Source: Symsagittifera roscoffensis (lineage: Eukaryota > Xenacoelomorpha > Acoela > Convolutidae). From it: a DNA stretch of 64,000 nucleotides. The stretch spans positions 18,179,623 through 18,243,622 of the forward strand of contig NC_087065.1 in assembly GCF_963678635.1 (NCBI RefSeq). The letters are read 5' to 3'. Below the pieces are notes generated by a model. It was not told the origin of the DNA, did not search any database, and saw nothing but the letters and a program-made list of their open reading frames with translations. The translations under genes and the position numbers were made by a program. This document shows positions 36,001 to 48,470 of the stretch, in pieces. Position 1 is the first letter of the stretch, and every line of letters begins with the position of its first letter.

Positions 36001-37209
36001 TGATTGGTGTTCGCTTGTTGAACTAGATGTTGGTGTTGTTGGGGGGTCTTGGGATGTAGTGGTTGGTGGGGATTGTTTATTCGGTTGTTGATTAGAAGTT
36101 TTGGATGTTTTTGATATATAATTTTTTTCTTTATTAAACCTATGTTGTTTATAGTATTCTTCGAAAAAAAATGATCAGGAGAATTGTTGCTAATGCGAAA
36201 GTATTTTTTTTCTTTTTTTTATACATTTACAAATTGTTAGGATACTAGAAGGGTGACAACAATTACAAAAGAAGAAAACTGTCTTTCTTATTAAATAAAT
36301 GTTGTAACTTTTAAAAGTCTGTTAAAATTTCTTAACTGAGAAGGTGGTCAAGATATTTTGAGTAGTTATAGTAAGTTTTTATGAGGGAGTAGAAATTCAC
36401 GAAGAGGCTGCAAAAAATTATGAAAATGAGAAGTGTTTTTTCTAGGGTGTCAAGGATAAAAAATACTTGGTTTTAATTATGTTGCAAAAATTGAAAGTAA
36501 TTTCGAAATGTCTATCTTAAAATATTGAAGTGGTCTGGAGAGAAGCATTTGGGAAATGATATGTTTCGTCGATTTTTTTTACTTTTTTGAGTTGTAAATC
36601 TGGTGTGGTTGGATTTCTTATTAGCTGTCGACAAGTGGGTTGAGTATGGGAAGTTTTTGGCGAAGTTAAGTCTGGAGGTTAAGGAACGAGCTTCCTGGTT
36701 TTTTTTGGATGGTTAGGGGTTTTTTGATTAAAAATCGACTTAGACTAAATGATTGTGTCAGATGATGTCTTTAGGCTTATCTAAAAATTCACTCTAGGAG
36801 AAATGTGGCGTATAATTTGAGATAAAATTGTTGATTTTTGTAAAGAGGGTTGTAAAATTTATTTGTACTCATTTAAGTCATTTTTGACCTGGAGGTCTTC
36901 TAGTTATAGTTTCAGATCTATTAGTTTCAGAGCAATTTGTCGGCTTACGAAAGTGGTGTCAGAATGGGGTGATGTTTGAAACGATTGTGATTGGCTGTGC
37001 GTGAACTAGTTAAAGATTTTTGAGAAGAATTATCCGAGTATTTTTCATGGGTTTCTGAAATTTTATTTTAAAAAAAATTTTAGGTTGTGGAACAAAACTT
37101 TTATAATGTTTTCGTGGTTGACTTCTGAGTTGCGATGATCTGCGTTGTTGCGATTTTTCGTTTGTTCCTGGTAATAAAATTTTTTCATCTTGTGTGCGAA
37201 TATTCTTTT

Positions 37210-38340
37210 GTTTTTAAGGTATTTGTTTTTGGGTATTTTTCATATTTTCTTTGGGCGTGTTTTTAGTGATTTGTTTTCGATTTGTTTCGTGTAGAGACAA
37301 TGAATGAATTAAAAGTTGACTTTTTGATTGCTTGTCAAATTCTGACGGTTTCCCTGCAAAATTTATTCCTGTATAGGAATACAATTGTGTTAATTCGCGA
37401 AGGGCGTTTTCATTTGGGTAGTATGGTAAAAGATTGTTCCTATGCTGGATTATTTCTTTTTTGTTAGTATCAATAAGATTACATGTAACATCTGTGGGCT
37501 TTTCAATTATTTGATATGGTCCTTTGCGCATAGGTTGTAGTTTTTTTGGATGTTTTTTTCCCTGCATTATAAAGTTCGAATTTAATGCATATGTTCCTAT
37601 TTTTAGATTGGTAGGTGGTGTGAAACGTGAATTTATTTGGGATTGAATTTTCTATGTTTATAATAATTTTTTTAAATAAATTTCGTTTTTTAATCTCTGT
37701 TTCGATTCCGTTCTGTATGTGTTCCAGAGTTTAATTTTCAAATTTGTGGATGATTAAAATAATCTTCGTCATGAGTGTGAAGTGGTAGATTATAATACAT
37801 TGAATCTTTGTTGGGTTGACAGTTATGGGATATTCAACGTTTATGTTTTGAATTATAGAGGTGACATAATAATATGATTTTTTTATTTGTAATTTCTGTT
37901 GCATTGTCTTTGACAAGGATTTCTGGTAGTCCAAATTTTGCTATCCACTGTTCGTAAAGAGTTGTATAAGCAAAATAAGCGTTGCAGTGAGGTACAGAAT
38001 TGAGTGCTATTTACTGTGTAAATATATCTACTATAACCATCGTAAATGAATTTCCTTCTGAGGAGGATGATATAGGATCTTTGGTATCAAATGAGATTCT
38101 TTGATTGAAATATAAACTTTGTCATTCAAAATCTTGTTTTTCTGCTGACTGTTTCTGGCGTTGTTATAGTATATCTAATTGACACGTTATGCATTCATTG
38201 CAAAAGACTTTTATACAAATCGGTGCGTTTGAAATTAAAAACTTTGAATAAAATTTGAGTACGTTTTTTTTTCTGAACCTGCATGTCCTTTTGTGTTTAA
38301 GCAATGTGAATTGTGAAATGCTATTAAGATCATGCTATGC
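37210..38340 (-). pseudogene. Integrase region of the Ty3/Gypsy fossil with GPY/F domain
   Basis: A CNECITCQ segment near 38190 is the HHCC zinc-binding end. FTMVIVDIFTQ and then WIAKFGLPEILVKDN near 37930-38060 form the catalytic core. MRKGPYQIIEKPTDVTCNLI near 37480-37530 is a GPY/F domain, followed by HRNNLLPYYP. Together these are diagnostic for Ty3/Gypsy. Broken. Confidence 0.8.
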
Positions 38341-38949
38341 TATTAGGAGTATGATATTCCAAGACAACAGTGTTTTCGTTGATTGTTGTTTTGTTAGATC
38401 TCTGCTTTGATGGGTTTTTTTAAATATTTTTGCCAGGATTTAACTTGTCTGATGACGGGGTCAAGGTTTTGATATTTTTGTAGTAATTGTTATTGGTTTT
38501 GTGATTGGTGAGAAGATATTTTCAAAAGTTTTTTTCTGGTGTATTTGGAAGTTAGCTTCTCTTTTTTGATCAAAGGGAAAAAACTTTTCGACATAACTTC
38601 TGTTTAGGTGATTTTTGTTCTGTGTTGTTTCTGATCCATGATGAGTAGGTTATTGGTTTAGATGTAGTTTTTTCTAATAAATATACTCCGTAATGGTTTT
38701 TTCGCAATCGAGGTAGAATAGAAAATGTTCCAAATTATTTATTTGAGTATTGTCGGGATCGGTTTTTACTGCATACTTGCATTCTAACGTGGTGATGTTT
38801 CATCTTTTGCGCTGAAGAATTTTATATTTTGTCGTATTATTACGGTTGTTTTCCGTGTTATTAATTCATGTGGTGTTTTTCGACTAAGCGGTCAAGCAAG
38901 GTTTTTTCCTAATGTCTGAACAATATATAGGTTTGGAATTTTTATTAGG

Positions 38950-39240
38950 ACAATGTAAAAAATATAAACTTTATGGTTGGGTTTGATTTTTGTGTAAATA
39001 AAAAATTATTGGTTTATGATCTGTAAAAAGAATTATTGGATGTTTTGATCCAAGGACTAAATTTTCATATTTTGTGAGTGTACATTTTATAACTCTACAT
39101 TCGCTCATAAGTGTAGAGAAACTAAGTTCCGCTTGTGTAAAAGGTCTTGAATTTGCTGATATGAGGTTCCTTTTGTTTGTACCTTTATGTGATTGTAAGA
39201 GTGCTGCGCCAATTCCAAAACTTGAGGCGTCACACATGAC
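38950..39240 (-). pseudogene. RNase H region of the Ty3/Gypsy fossil
   Basis: MCDASSFGIGAALLQ, LISANSRPFTQAELSFST and HPIILFTDHKPIIF form the typical Gypsy RNase H blocks ('DASxxGIGAVLxQ', 'SRxLTxAExxYST', 'xxxTDHxPL') in correct order and spacing. Confidence 0.85.
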
Positions 39241-39299
39241 ATAGAATGGTTTATCTGGACCTGGGACTGTGTATGATAATTATTCTGTGAAAAGAGTTC

Positions 39300-40250
39300 C
39301 TCAAAAAATTTTTGATGTTAAATTGCTCATTCAAAAATATTTTGTTGTCTAAGAAAATTATAAAATGGTCTTAGGTAATATTAAAATTTATAAATTTATT
39401 TACATTCCAATAAAAATCAACATTCCAGGGAGTTCTTGGATTTTTTTTAATAGATAGGGGTTGAAGTTTTAATATAGCATCTATTCGTGATTTTAATGGA
39501 GTAATTGTATAAATGTCCAATATGTCCAAGGAATTTAACACGAGTCAGGGAAAATGTGATTCATCTGGTGCTGCTTTCATGTTTTCTCTTTGTAAAATCT
39601 GGTGATAAGTTTCAAATACTTCAAACATTTCTTGCTTTGATTGTGATTGTATAAAAATATTGTCTAAATATGTGATAACATGCTTACTAAGAATAAATTT
39701 TCTAAGATTTTAGCTCATAAAAGCTGAAAAAGCTGCTGGTCCTATGGAAGTTCCGTTTTAGAGTCTATTAAATTCGTATTGTTGGTTTCCAATAACGAAT
39801 CGTGTATGTAGTCGTGATTGTTTATACAGAGATTATATGCGCTGTTCATGTCAGCAGTGATAAAATACTGTCCGTTTTTTTAGTGAATTTTACTTGGATT
39901 GCTTCTATGGGCCAATTACATTTAGATTCATCAATTAGGAAAATGAGATATCTTGTGTCCAAAACATTTTTTAGCGATTCGCCTTTAGCGAGAATGATAA
40001 CATGGTTTATAAAAGTGTTACCTTTTGGTTGTTCTTCTTTATTTACCGGTGATATGATTGCTCCAGGATGTCTAGTATTCTATTTATTTTATCTTTTAAG
40101 TGAATTGGTATTTTACTTGCTCGTTACCTTTTGAAACTGCGTCAGATTAATGAGAGAGGTGTAATGGTGAATGTATTTTTCCAACATCAAATTTGGATGT
40201 AGCGTCAACCCTTGGGTATTTTAATAATAGTTCTGCTAATTGATCAAATT
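39300..40250 (-). pseudogene. Reverse transcriptase region of the Ty3/Gypsy fossil
   Basis: Around 39600-39700 the minus strand reads HVITYLDNIFIQSQSKQEMF followed by HQILQRENMKAAPDES. This is the family's active-site strand and the following helix. About 80 bp further on lie ITPLKSRIDAILKLQ and a block like 'FLGMLNFYRKYI'. Broken, several interruptions. Confidence 0.75.
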
Positions 40251-41199
40251 CTTGTTGATTGATTTTAAGAATGTTGGCAATTGAACATTGTGAGAAATGT
40301 TTGTTGTTCGTTTGTTCATTTTGAGTTTTGAATTGTAAGTTTAACCTGAGGTGTTTCTGTGAAATAGTCTGTATTTTGTTTAGAATCTTTTAAAATATTT
40401 TTATTAGATAAATTTTCATTAAGAGTGATTGGTTGACAAATATCTAACAGCTTTAAATTGTCCTTTACTCTAAATGCTTTTTCTTCTGTCGGATGGATTG
40501 TTGCAATTGTTTCGCATTATCCTAAAAATCTTAGAGTTAATGTGATTTTATGTGGTGAGTTTTTGTATACATCTAGAGGTATTATGTCTGAATTTGTGTC
40601 TTTTGCAAACTTAATGGATGGAATTGTTATTCTTAATAAATTATGAATTGGTTTGAATTCAAGACCAGACAGGTGTAGCTTTTGTTTATTTTGATCAATA
40701 TTATATTGATGCAATTGACTTATAGAGAAATTATATACGTTACCGGATTATGTGTTTTCGTTGTTGATTGTATATGGGATAAAACTTTGAAAAAAATGGA
40801 AGCTGTTTATTGAACTTTTGGAAAAAATGTTAGATAAATAAAATTAATTCTTGTATATTTGTCTTTTAGATGATTTTTGCTATTGAAGATGTCTACTTGA
40901 TCTACTATATTTGCTATTTGATCTACTATATCTATTTTGTTAACAATTTTGTGTAAATTTTTCTGTACGGAGATCTTCCGCAAAAATTATTTCGATAAAG
41001 AGATTATGATCTGTAATTGTTGTAGCTATCTGGAAGTGGTTTTTCTGAGCTGTTATTACTTTGAATGTTCTTGTTTGGTAGATTTTGACCTTTTTTTCAT
41101 AAATTGGTAAAAATTTTTATTTGGTTCTCTGTGCTTTTGAAGTTTGTTTTGGTTATCTTGTTGTTTTTGTCTGTATTTGAACCTTTGAAATTTCTATTT

Positions 41200-42065
41200 T
41201 TTTCATAAATGTCTTATCTTGGTAATTTTTCTGCTAATTTATTGTCAGAGTCATGAATAAAAATAATTTGTGAAGTTGTTGTCTGGATATTGTTTTGACA
41301 TTGTAATTTTAATTTTTCTGTTTCGTCCAACTTCAAAGTGAGTTCAGCTTGTTCTAGGTTATCTACCAGCTTTCAAAAATCTATATCAGAATCTCGAATT
41401 GATGATGGATGTGATGCTCTCTTTTTTATTGCGTAGTTGTGGTGTTAGAGCCATCATTCAAATTTCATTCATTTTCGTATTTTTGTAATCATGCGTAATG
41501 AGGGAGTATGTTTTTCTTACTAAAGTTTCAATTCTTACTGCAAATTGTTTTATTGTCTCGTTTGGTAGTCTACGGTTTTCGTTACGTAGGAATCTTTGGT
41601 GTTGTTTATGTCTTTCAGAGTCGAACATTTTTCAAAATTCTTGCGTGAACCTTTTCCAATCTGATTTAGTGTCTATAGGTAGAACTGAACACCATTTTTG
41701 AGCTGCAGCATCATGTGTGGTTTGGATTAGAGCTGTACGCCTATGTATCCAATTTCGACCGAGTGGTGTATTTACTGTTTCTGGGCCTATGATTAAAATT
41801 AAACTTGCTGTGATTGTATTTAAATAATCTTCTACTGATAATTCAGGGTCTGTTTCTGTGAATATTCTGAGTGAGGGTCTGTTTCTGTGAATATAATGAT
41901 TGGTTTTTTGAAAAAATAGATGATCCACTCATAAGGTATCGATTCATAATAATTTGAACTGATTCTGTTGCGTTTGGTATTATTTCATAAAAAATTGTAA
42001 GTTCGGTCTTGTTAATGTCATGTTGTGGTAGATAGAAAGGTAATGGATTTTCATTTTGCATTTGA
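41200..42065 (-). pseudogene. Gag-like region of the Ty3/Gypsy fossil
   Basis: Minus-strand frames here are hydrophilic and helical, with a capsid-like stretch (NWIHRRTALIQTTHDAAAQKW, DWKRFTQEF) typical of Gypsy gag C-terminal capsid domains. It lies directly upstream of the pol region, as expected. Broken. Confidence 0.4.
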
Positions 42066-42615
42066 TTTAGTTGATAACCTTGTGTGTTTATAGGGTTTTG
42101 CGATTGTAAATTATTATTTTATGATGCTGAATTTTGCTTTTGAGGGAGGGATTGTCTTGATTGTCGTGTTTTTTCAGATAGTGTGTAAGGTTCAAATATA
42201 TCTGTTTGGTAAATATTTTCTGGTTAATCAATTTTCCAATGTTTTTTCGTAGAGTCTTAGAATGTTTTCGATTCTGGTTTAAATAGTCTTCATCTTCTGA
42301 TTAGTGTTGATTTCTTGTAAATTCTTTGTTTGTTATTTTTTTGTTTTGTTAAAAAAATGGATAATTTTTACAACAATCTGTTGTAGTTCCTTGTTGGTCA
42401 TTGAAGAAAATTGTGTGGGGGACTTGTTGTGGTATCTGTGTGTTGTAATTTTGTTCTTGTGATTAATTTTGATGTCGTTTCAAGGGAGTTTTTGTTATTG
42501 GTCTGTTTATATTGTTATTGGCAAATTAATTTAATTGTGATTTGGAAAACTGTTTTTATTTGGAGGCTTTTGCTTGTTTGATTGTCATTTTTTAGTTATC
42601 GGTCTCGATTTTTGG

Positions 42616-43134
42616 TTATCCCTTTGAGAATATTTCAGAACAACAGATGGTATTTTTACTGCTGATTGAGTGGTTGTCTGTGGGAATGGAGTTTTTTATG
42701 TGGTGTTGTAACTGTAGGATGAACAGGAGATGAATAGGTTGTTTTGTTGTAGGCGTTGTTTCAACTATTTCCTTGTTAATAAAATGTGATGGGGTTTGAA
42801 TATCTTGTTGTGTAAGATTATTTGTTCCACTAAGGGTTTCTTGCGTGTTAACAAATGTTGAATTAAAACTATTTCCTGTTCTATCGTTGAACATTGTTTT
42901 ATAGTTTCTGGGTGATGCATCACTTGTAAGTGGAGTAAAACTTACATAATCTTTGTGCAGAGAAACAGTGGTAATTGCTGCACTTAATAAATAAAGGATG
43001 AGAATATTCAGGGTACCAAACATAATCTGTTTAGTCGGCCAATGCAGTTTCATCCTCTGAGGTTTATGGTCGAAAATTCTTTCTTGATGTTGAAATGAAA
43101 TATAAATTGTGATAATAAAATCTAGTACAACCAA
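42616..43134 (-). other. 172-codon open frame upstream of the gag-like region, unrecognised
   Basis: The frame has a hydrophobic stretch (MFGTLNILILYLLSAAITTV) followed by a Thr/Ser/Asn-rich region with several NxT/S sequons, like a membrane or surface protein. It starts at an ATG in the same strand as the Gypsy fossil but on the gag side. It could be part of the element's leader, a remnant from another element, or chance in AT-rich DNA. Confidence 0.25.
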
Positions 43135-43851
43135 GCTAGGATTCGTTGTGAGTCAAGTTTTACTGTTTGGGATATTTCATTACTAGTGAGGTTTTAACGG
43201 ATTTCATCTGGAAAATTTGAGAAAAGGTGAATTTCTTGTCTTAGAGTTGACTGTCGAGATGTCTGAGGTGGTGATTCATTTGATGTTTCTTTTATTTCTA
43301 CTATAGTTATATAAGTATAGATAATAGAGAAAACATCTTTTGTAAAGACTGGTTTTGCTCTTTGTGAATTTTGATGTCATATGTTATTTATATGTTCTGT
43401 GAAAACTTTTGAGAATTTTAGGCCTATGTCATCTGTTTGTATTTGATGCCGTGTTCGATTTGGGTGTGATGGTAATAATTCAAAACTGAAAAAATCGTAA
43501 AATGAAGTGATAATACAGAATCGTTTTATTTTGTGAGCAAGTATTTGTCTTTTAATTTTTCTTTCGGGAATCTCCTGTGTGTGTGGACTATTTCCATTTT
43601 CGAATAAGTTTGCGATTAATTATTACAAAACTGTACTTGTCTCCGAGAGGGATCACTTTGAGGATGGATAAAAAAGGAAAGTATAGAGTCATTGTCAAAA
43701 TTGTATCTTAAAACTGTTAATTTTTAACTTTCAATGAATCTTATTGGCTCATACCAATTATAGAGTGGTACCAGTTAATTATTATATGATTGCTCAATTC
43801 TGCGTTTCCCTTTTAATTATGATGGTGATGTGGTTTCTGAGTCCAAAAAAC

Positions 43852-44351
43852 TTTTCTGTTGGTCTATTGGATTATTTTTGTCTATCTAATATTTTAGGTT
43901 CTGAAGTTCTTGATTGTAGTTGTGTCTGATTCCAAAGCTGGATTACGTGTTCTTGAAAATCTTCGTTTTTTAAAAATTTTTTGTAATGAAATTATTGTCT
44001 TCTTCCGTGTTTGTCTTTTCGATCTAATACATCCTATTGTTTGTTCAAGTGGTGTAATTACAAAATCAAATCTTTCGTCTTTAATTAAACATTTGTTTAG
44101 TTTTTCTGTTGGTCTATTGGATTACTTTTGTCTATCTAATATTTTAGCTTCTGAAGTTTTTGATTGTAGTTGTGTCTGATTCCAAAGCTGGATTACGTGT
44201 TCTTGAAAATCTTTGTTTTTTAAATTTTTTTTTTATTGAAATTATTGTCTTCTTCCGTGTTTGTCTTTTTGATCTAATATATCCTATTGTTTGTTCAAGT
44301 GGTGTAATAACAAAATCAAATCTTTCGTCTTTAATTAAACATTTGTTTAGT
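43852..44351 (+). repeat. 250-bp tandem duplication
   Basis: The unit starting TTTTCTGTTGGTCTATTGG at 43852 recurs at 44102 with few differences. The overlapping 89- and 96-codon frames are the two units read in the same way. Confidence 0.95.
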
Positions 44352-44363
44352 TTTATTGTTTGT

Positions 44364-45007
44364 TTTCTGCCTAAATTATGTTTTGACATACGGTTTAGAA
44401 TGATGGATGCAAAATTCGGAGGTGAGAGTTATTGTTTTTTAAACTGTTAGTTCTTACGCTTTTCTGTGATTACCTTAACTTGGGGCCTAGATTGTTGAGG
44501 TTGGTGGGTTGAAGAGACAGTTTATCAAATATAATCATTCTTACTCAGGTTTCTGATTTGTGATCAAAGGTTGGAGAATAGTAAATCAGTCCGCAAGTTC
44601 AGGTTTAGGTTCAGATACTATTCAGGAGCAAACCATTTTTTTAATAGTTTTAGCCTGGGTCAACTAAAAAGAGGGGCTCAATTGAAGGATGAGTAATTGA
44701 AGTTTTTCACTGTTTATCTTAATATAATGGCTAGTTTTACTAATAATTTCTATTAGTCCTTAGTTTTTTAATAAGGATTGGAGAATGAATTGACGTTTGA
44801 GGTCGTTCAACACTTTAAATTATGAGGTGGGGTTTTCTGCCTAAATTATGTTTTCTTAGGCTAAATTATGTTTTGACATAAGGTTTAGAATGATGGATGC
44901 AAAATTCGCAGGTTAGAGTTTTTGTTTTTTAAACTGTCATTTCTTACTATTTCTGTGGTTACCTTAACTTGGGGCCCATATTGTTGAGGTTGGTGGGTTG
45001 AAGAGAC
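44364..45007 (+). repeat. Diverged direct repeat of about 160 bp (44364-44522 and 44837-45007)
   Basis: Both copies run from TTTTCTGCCTAAATTATG to GTTGAGGTTGGTGGGTTGAA and include CCTTAACTTGGGGCC. The second ends almost exactly at the composition boundary at 45.01 kb. Confidence 0.85.
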
Positions 45008-45298
45008 ATGTAACATTCGCCCAAATACTACACAGCGACGGAGCGTAGAAAAAGTACCTATTAACGACTGGCAGGCGTCAGTTACCTTAATTCCACTCGT
45101 TTTTCACCGTCTCGACCTTGCCAGTTGTTTTTCTGGTCTGTTTAGGGCTAAGTAAAAAGTTACTATTTTTAGGCCATCAGTCAAACGACTTTTGATCAGC
45201 TTTCATTTATATGCGAACACAACCACATAGCTGAGTCTCGGATCCTCAGACTACATGATTGCTATTGAAAACACGGCTCGAATACCCTATTTTATCAT
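45008..45298. other. Boundary between AT-rich and GC-richer DNA; no gene seen
   Basis: From about 45010 the sequence is visibly richer in G+C with fewer T runs. No coding block is recognised in this first stretch. Confidence 0.5.
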
Positions 45299-46551
45299 GT
45301 TTTTGTGTGACAGTTCTTTATTAAATCCATTGGAGATGGATTGACCCCTTCCTCTTTCTAGCTACTCATATTCTAAAATATCAAATAATACCGGTGTTAA
45401 TTCAAGGTTTTACCTCATCCAAGTAGCTACAATGTCAGTTTTATATAGTCCCTTTACATACAACAGTCTCTGGGGGACCAAGCCTCCGCTCCCTTAATCT
45501 TCCCGAGATAACGTTCTTATCTCTCCCAATTTGTGGCACGGGAGGGTTCCGCGGAATATTCCTTCCCCACTGAAGCTTCCTTTTCCACTAGTTTCCACTG
45601 CTAAGGATCTTATCGTGTGTTATTGCCACGATGGCACTAACCACCACGATTGACACCTGTTGATTCTGATCGGGCAACCCCGTAGAGTACAACTCCTCCA
45701 CGTCCCATACTAGCATCAGGTTCCCGCGTTTGGGGTACCATAACGTCTGCGCCAAGCAGTGGCAAGGATACTCCCCTCGATCATAATTTTGTGTAAATCG
45801 TCTTTCTCTTCTATGGTGGGGAATTCAGTGGGTAACGCTCCACTCGCTTTCTGCTTTTGGAAATTGCTCACATTACCTTCGTTCAATCTCAGGAACTCTT
45901 CACCCAACTACGTCTTCCAACTCGCCTTCAGATCTCTTCGGGACTGCCCGAAAGATCTTCGCCAACAAATCATATGACCTATCCGACATTCTGGCCAACC
46001 TCACGCAATTTGGCACAGAGAAAAATTGGTCAATCATCACCTGCTGCGTCCTCGCATCCATCACCACCATATGTGTAGGATACCTACTATTGCAATATGG
46101 CGCGGAGCTTGAACCCACCAGATATTTTGAACCAGTAGGTTTATGATAGGCTTCACTATCCTTCAGATTCATTTCGTTTTCCAGAGCTTCTCGCCAGCCT
46201 CCGATCTTCTGCTCTGTTTTTGTGTGACAGTTCTTTATTAAATCCATTGGAGATGGATTGACCCCTTCCTCTTTCTAGCTACTCATATTCTAAAATATCA
46301 AATAATACCGGTGTTAATTCAAGGTTTTACCTCATCCAAGTAGCTACAATGTCAGTTTTATATAGTCCCTTTACATACAACAGTCTCTGGGGGACCAAGC
46401 CTCCGCTCCCTTAATCTTCCCGAGATAACGTTCTTATCTCTCCCAATTTGTGGCACGGGAGGGTTCCGCGGAATATTCCTTCCCCACTGAAGCTTCCTTT
46501 TCCACTAGTTTCCACTGCTAAGGATCTTATCGTGTGTTATTGCCACGATAA
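45299..46551 (-). mobile_element. LTR-like repeat pair (45299-45634, 46216-46551) flanking a 582-bp copied segment
   Basis: Two almost identical repeats of about 335 bp flank a segment (45631-46216) copied from 48176-48761. Read on the minus strand the repeat has LTR features: TG...CA ends (TGGCAATAAC...CACAAAAACA), CTATATAAAA near 45443, and AATAAA at 45322-45317 about 11-20 bp before the end. It also contains the perfect hairpin GAGATAA-CGTTC-TTATCTC. I see no target-site duplication. A four-base match outside each end leaves room for a simple tandem duplication instead. Probably a reduced copy of an LTR element whose internal part includes the unrecognised ORF upstream. Confidence 0.45.
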
Positions 46552-47580
46552 GAGGCTTCGTTTTTCTTGTTCTTTCGTGCGACTGTTTTCTGCTATCTCC
46601 GTCGTTGTTCTGTTTTTTTTTCGTCCTTTCCAGTCAAAATGGCCGTCTTTTTGTATTTCTCAGAAATATTGGCCCGTCATTCGAAATTTTAAAAATTCAA
46701 ATTCTCGGAATATCTAGACCCTCCTTCGCAGTAATTTTTCGTTACTAAGGCCTTTATTCGTTTTTTTTTGTGTCGCCGGAAGGTTGCGCTGTGCCAATCT
46801 GGCAGAATGGTACATACTCCCCGGACAAGTCCCCATCAATGTCCCTATTGATCGCATAACACCGGTTTATCGTCAAGTAGTGTTCCAGTTCTCTGTAATC
46901 AATCTTACAAATCGCATAAAAAATTAAATATATCTACTCCACCTCAACTCACTACGTGTTCACAAATGGCATCGTACTACATCTCACTGCCTTTCAACAT
47001 TTTCACAAAATATGCACCATGAGGAGTGTCCTAGATAAAATTTCTTTTCTGACTACTTAGGTCATCTTGCCATAAAACTTATTTTCGGTCTTTGTGATTA
47101 AAAAGTTGGGAAGTGGCACGGCCAAGCACCCGTTAAAATAACTTAACGTCGATCACCAAGTATAATCAGTTATTTATGCGGTCCTTTCAATATTAAAACT
47201 AAGAAACTCTGTGGCTAGGAAAATTATTGAGTTACTCACCCATTCCAAGCGAGTTTACCCAAACTTACCAGGTCGCCACACAGTGAAATTGTGTCTTACA
47301 CAGGTTAAAAACTTCAGTCGTGTTTAAATAGGTAAATATACTCACCTATGTGCTATATATATATACATAAGTAGCATAACTAAAATTTTCTTTCAACAAT
47401 TTCAACAATTGCAACAATTTTTAAAGTCTGGTTTGACCAAACTAGATCGAAACAAAAAGTTTAACAAGTTCAATAATCAAACTTGGTTGATTGGTTCAAG
47501 TTTTTACACACAAAGACAATCAAGTTTTTTCTCCTTCTCTTCCTTTCTTGTTCAAGTCTTCACTTGTCCTCTTCGTTCCA
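46552..47580 (-). other. Possible 3' end region of a minus-strand element gene
   Basis: Around 46750-46865 the minus strand reads AINRDIDGDLSGEYVPFCQI and closes just before GAATAAAGG, a likely poly(A) signal. A similar acidic 'D.GD' tail with a CTCCCCGGA block occurs near 61160-61200. The rest of the stretch, including TATATATATA near 47358 and TTTCAACAATT repeats near 47395, shows no gene. Confidence 0.3.
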
Positions 47581-47586
47581 TCATCT

Positions 47587-48470
47587 TCATTCCATTACTT
47601 CTCCATCCTGATCTTCAGCTTCGCTGTCTTCTAGGACTCTCTCCAGCATGTCCATGGAGTTGCGGGCCGTGCCCCAACTCTCCTGCTCCAACAGCCTCGG
47701 TTTGCAACAAGGTAGCAGGTCCACATTCACCTTTTGCTCCCGGTTCCTGCAAAAGCTGTTGTGAAGACACAGGCTCACATTTCGTTCTAGATCAGCTCTT
47801 AAGACCTCTTTCTTCTCATCTTCAGTTACACAAGGCGCTCCAGCTACTCGCTTCACCGCCGTGGTAACCGCGTTTCGGTGCGTCAGGAATGCTCTCTTAT
47901 AGGCTCCCGGTCCTATATCTAGCTGGAAAGATTGATAGGCTTCCGTGTTCCTCGACATGTGACGCTTCGCGCGTTCATACATCCATGACGTCATCAGTGC
48001 ACCTTTGCCTTACCATATTCTTTCAATGGCGTTGGGTATTCTCAGAACCTTGCAGGTGGTTCTGAAAAGATCCAATTTGCGGCTCATCTTCACGTTGCTC
48101 AGCTGCTCAAGAGTCGGCACGGCCGTCTCCTGTTCACTCGTGTCCGCGTTAGCCTTCAACCATCTCACTGCCAGCATGGCACTAACCACCACGATTGACA
48201 CCTGTTGATTCTGATCGGGCAACCCCGTAGAGTACAACTCCTCCACGTCCCATACTAGCATCAGGTTCCCGCGTTTGGGGTACCATAACGTCTGCGCCAA
48301 GCAGTGGCAAGGATACTCCCCTCGATCATAATTTTGTGTAAATCGTCTTTCTCTTCTATGGTGGGGAATTCAGTGGGTAACGCTCCACTCGCTTTCTGCT
48401 TTTGGAAATTGCTCACATTACCTTCGTTCAATCTCAGGAACTCTTCACCCAACTACGTCTTCCAACTCGC
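47587..48470 (-). pseudogene. Downstream continuation of the unrecognised large ORF
   Basis: Minus-strand frames continue the coding composition past the end of the 736-codon frame. They read, for example, FPTIEEKDDLHKIMIEGSIL, LMLVWDVEELYSTGLPDQNQ and MYERAKRHMSRNTEAYQSF. The end is acidic (DSEAEDQDGEVME). I take them as the C-terminal part of the same product, broken a few times. No family recognised. Confidence 0.45.

Larger units (their letters stand above)
31480..43200 (-). mobile_element. Ty3/Gypsy retrotransposon fossil with a third, env-position ORF region
   Basis: The minus strand carries, in order, a gag-like region, reverse transcriptase, RNase H and an integrase with GPY/F end. 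Then come about 4 kb of further ORF remnants where errantivirus-like elements carry env. The element is old: every part is broken many times. I could not find a clear LTR pair. Candidate end repeats are the duplicated blocks at 44.36-44.52 and 44.84-45.01 kb, but no partner is visible at the 31 kb side. Confidence 0.75.
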
